A DNA stretch of 5,583 bases, from NCBI GenBank assembly GCA_022771185.1, contig JALFCJ010000255.1, positions 1 through 5,583 of the forward strand, read 5' to 3'. A program made the translations under genes and the position numbers. Below are positions 5,248-5,583 of the stretch, piece after piece (the stretch's first letter is position 1; every line of letters starts with the position of its first letter). The stretch is from Spirochaetales bacterium (GTDB lineage: Bacteria > Spirochaetota > Spirochaetia > Sphaerochaetales > Sphaerochaetaceae). The notes below the pieces were generated by a model that was given only the letters and a program-made list of their open reading frames with translations, searched no databases and had not been told where the DNA came from.

Positions 5248-5583
5248 ATGGCATCGATTACACTAAAAAACGTCACAAAGATATATAGATCCACAGAAAA
5301 AGAGAGGGGTGGATTCTTTAGAAAGCAAAAGGACACAGAAAAAAAGAGAGATGTAGTTGCTGTCAAAGACTTTTCTATGGAGATTGAAGACAAAGAGTTT
5401 GTTGTTCTTCTCGGTCCCTCTGGTTGTGGTAAGTCTACAACTCTCAGAATGATAGCGGGCCTAGAGGAGATAGATGGCGGCGAGTTATATATCGATGATG
5501 TACTTGTCAACGACGTGGAAAGCAAAGACAGAGATGTAGCCATGGTCTTTCAGAACTACGCCCTGTACCCTCATATGTCTGTC
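5248..5583 (+). CDS. Sugar ABC transporter ATP-binding protein, MsmK/UgpC/MalK family, 3' end outside window
   Basis: The first 112 residues are visible; the family is usually about 360-400 residues. The protein hydrolyses ATP at the inner face of the membrane to power uptake of oligosaccharides or glycerol-3-phosphate, often serving several importers. Visible motifs are MASITLKNVTKIY (Tyr13 as likely A-loop aromatic), Walker A GPSGCGKST (56-64) followed by TLRMIAGLEEIDGGELYI, KDRDVAMVFQNYALYPHMSV with Q-loop Gln102, all hallmarks of this family. The signature LSGGQ, Walker B and the C-terminal regulatory domain lie beyond the edge. It has a basic insertion at about 14-35, between the first strand and AVKDFSMEI, where typical members have only a few residues; the short repeat TEKER/TEKKR lies inside it. 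ATG 5248 follows TAGGAAAAG. No sugar permease or binding protein genes are in view, so the substrate cannot be inferred. Confidence 0.93.
   Translation, partial: MASITLKNVTKIYRSTEKERGGFFRKQKDTEKKRDVVAVKDFSMEIEDKEFVVLLGPSGCGKSTTLRMIAGLEEIDGGELYIDDVLVNDVESKDRDVAMVFQNYALYPHMSV
5292..5350 (+). repeat. Imperfect direct repeat inside the ABC ATPase insertion
   Basis: CACAGAAAAAGAGAG (5292-5306) recurs as CACAG, seven A, GAGAG (5334-5350), differing only by two extra A. The starts are 42 bases apart, that is 14 codons, so the copies encode TEKER (residues 16-20) and TEKKR (30-34) in the same frame. A small in-frame duplication is a plausible origin. Confidence 0.5.

Overview
The window is AT-rich DNA, with many AGA, ATA and TTA codons, AGGA/GAGG-type ribosome binding sites, and mostly short gaps between genes. 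The best guess is a low-GC Bacillota, probably a Clostridia or Erysipelotrichia gut or oral lineage. Three things point there: the AAA-ATPase-like/PD-(D/E)XK nuclease family, an MsmK/UgpC-type sugar ABC ATPase, and a PfkB kinase and flavin split-barrel protein of a kind I associate with clostridia. This is inference from composition and remembered family distribution, not from a search.

Left part (1-1853). A large AAA-ATPase-like gene with a C-terminal PD-(D/E)XK nuclease domain enters from beyond the left edge. It is cut by an in-frame TAG at 592-594, where the family normally has a Tyr, and the same frame then runs undisturbed to TAA at 1357-1359. About 490 bases follow with stops in every forward frame; they hold short protein-like pieces that may be an eroded gene.

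Middle (1854-4526), all on the plus strand. An alkaline-phosphatase-superfamily gene is interrupted by an in-frame TGA at 2439-2441, exactly where a conserved Trp is expected, yet all its metal ligands are present on the two sides. It is followed by two small AU-rich hairpins, a GNAT acetyltransferase ending in three consecutive in-frame stops, and a PfkB-family carbohydrate/nucleoside kinase (start chosen at 3636). The acetyltransferase and kinase are 48 bases apart and probably co-transcribed. No specific substrate can be read from the sequence, so a shared pathway for phosphatase, acetyltransferase and kinase is only a possibility.

Right part (4527-5583). A pyridoxamine-phosphate-oxidase-like flavin protein lies on the minus strand, convergent with the kinase (17 bases between stop codons). 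It is divergent from the first 112 codons of an MsmK/UgpC/MalK-family ABC ATPase that leaves at the right edge. The 311-base gap between these two carries plausible promoters in both directions, an 8-bp inverted repeat around the minus-strand promoter, and several small palindromes.

Most notable points: two neighbouring genes each broken by one clean nonsense codon (TAG for Tyr, TGA for Trp) with the rest of the frame intact; a 10-bp hairpin starting 9 bases after that TGA; and a basic insertion of about 20 residues in the ABC ATPase that contains a short internal repeat. I see no CRISPR array, rRNA, tRNA, integrase or recognisable insertion sequence.
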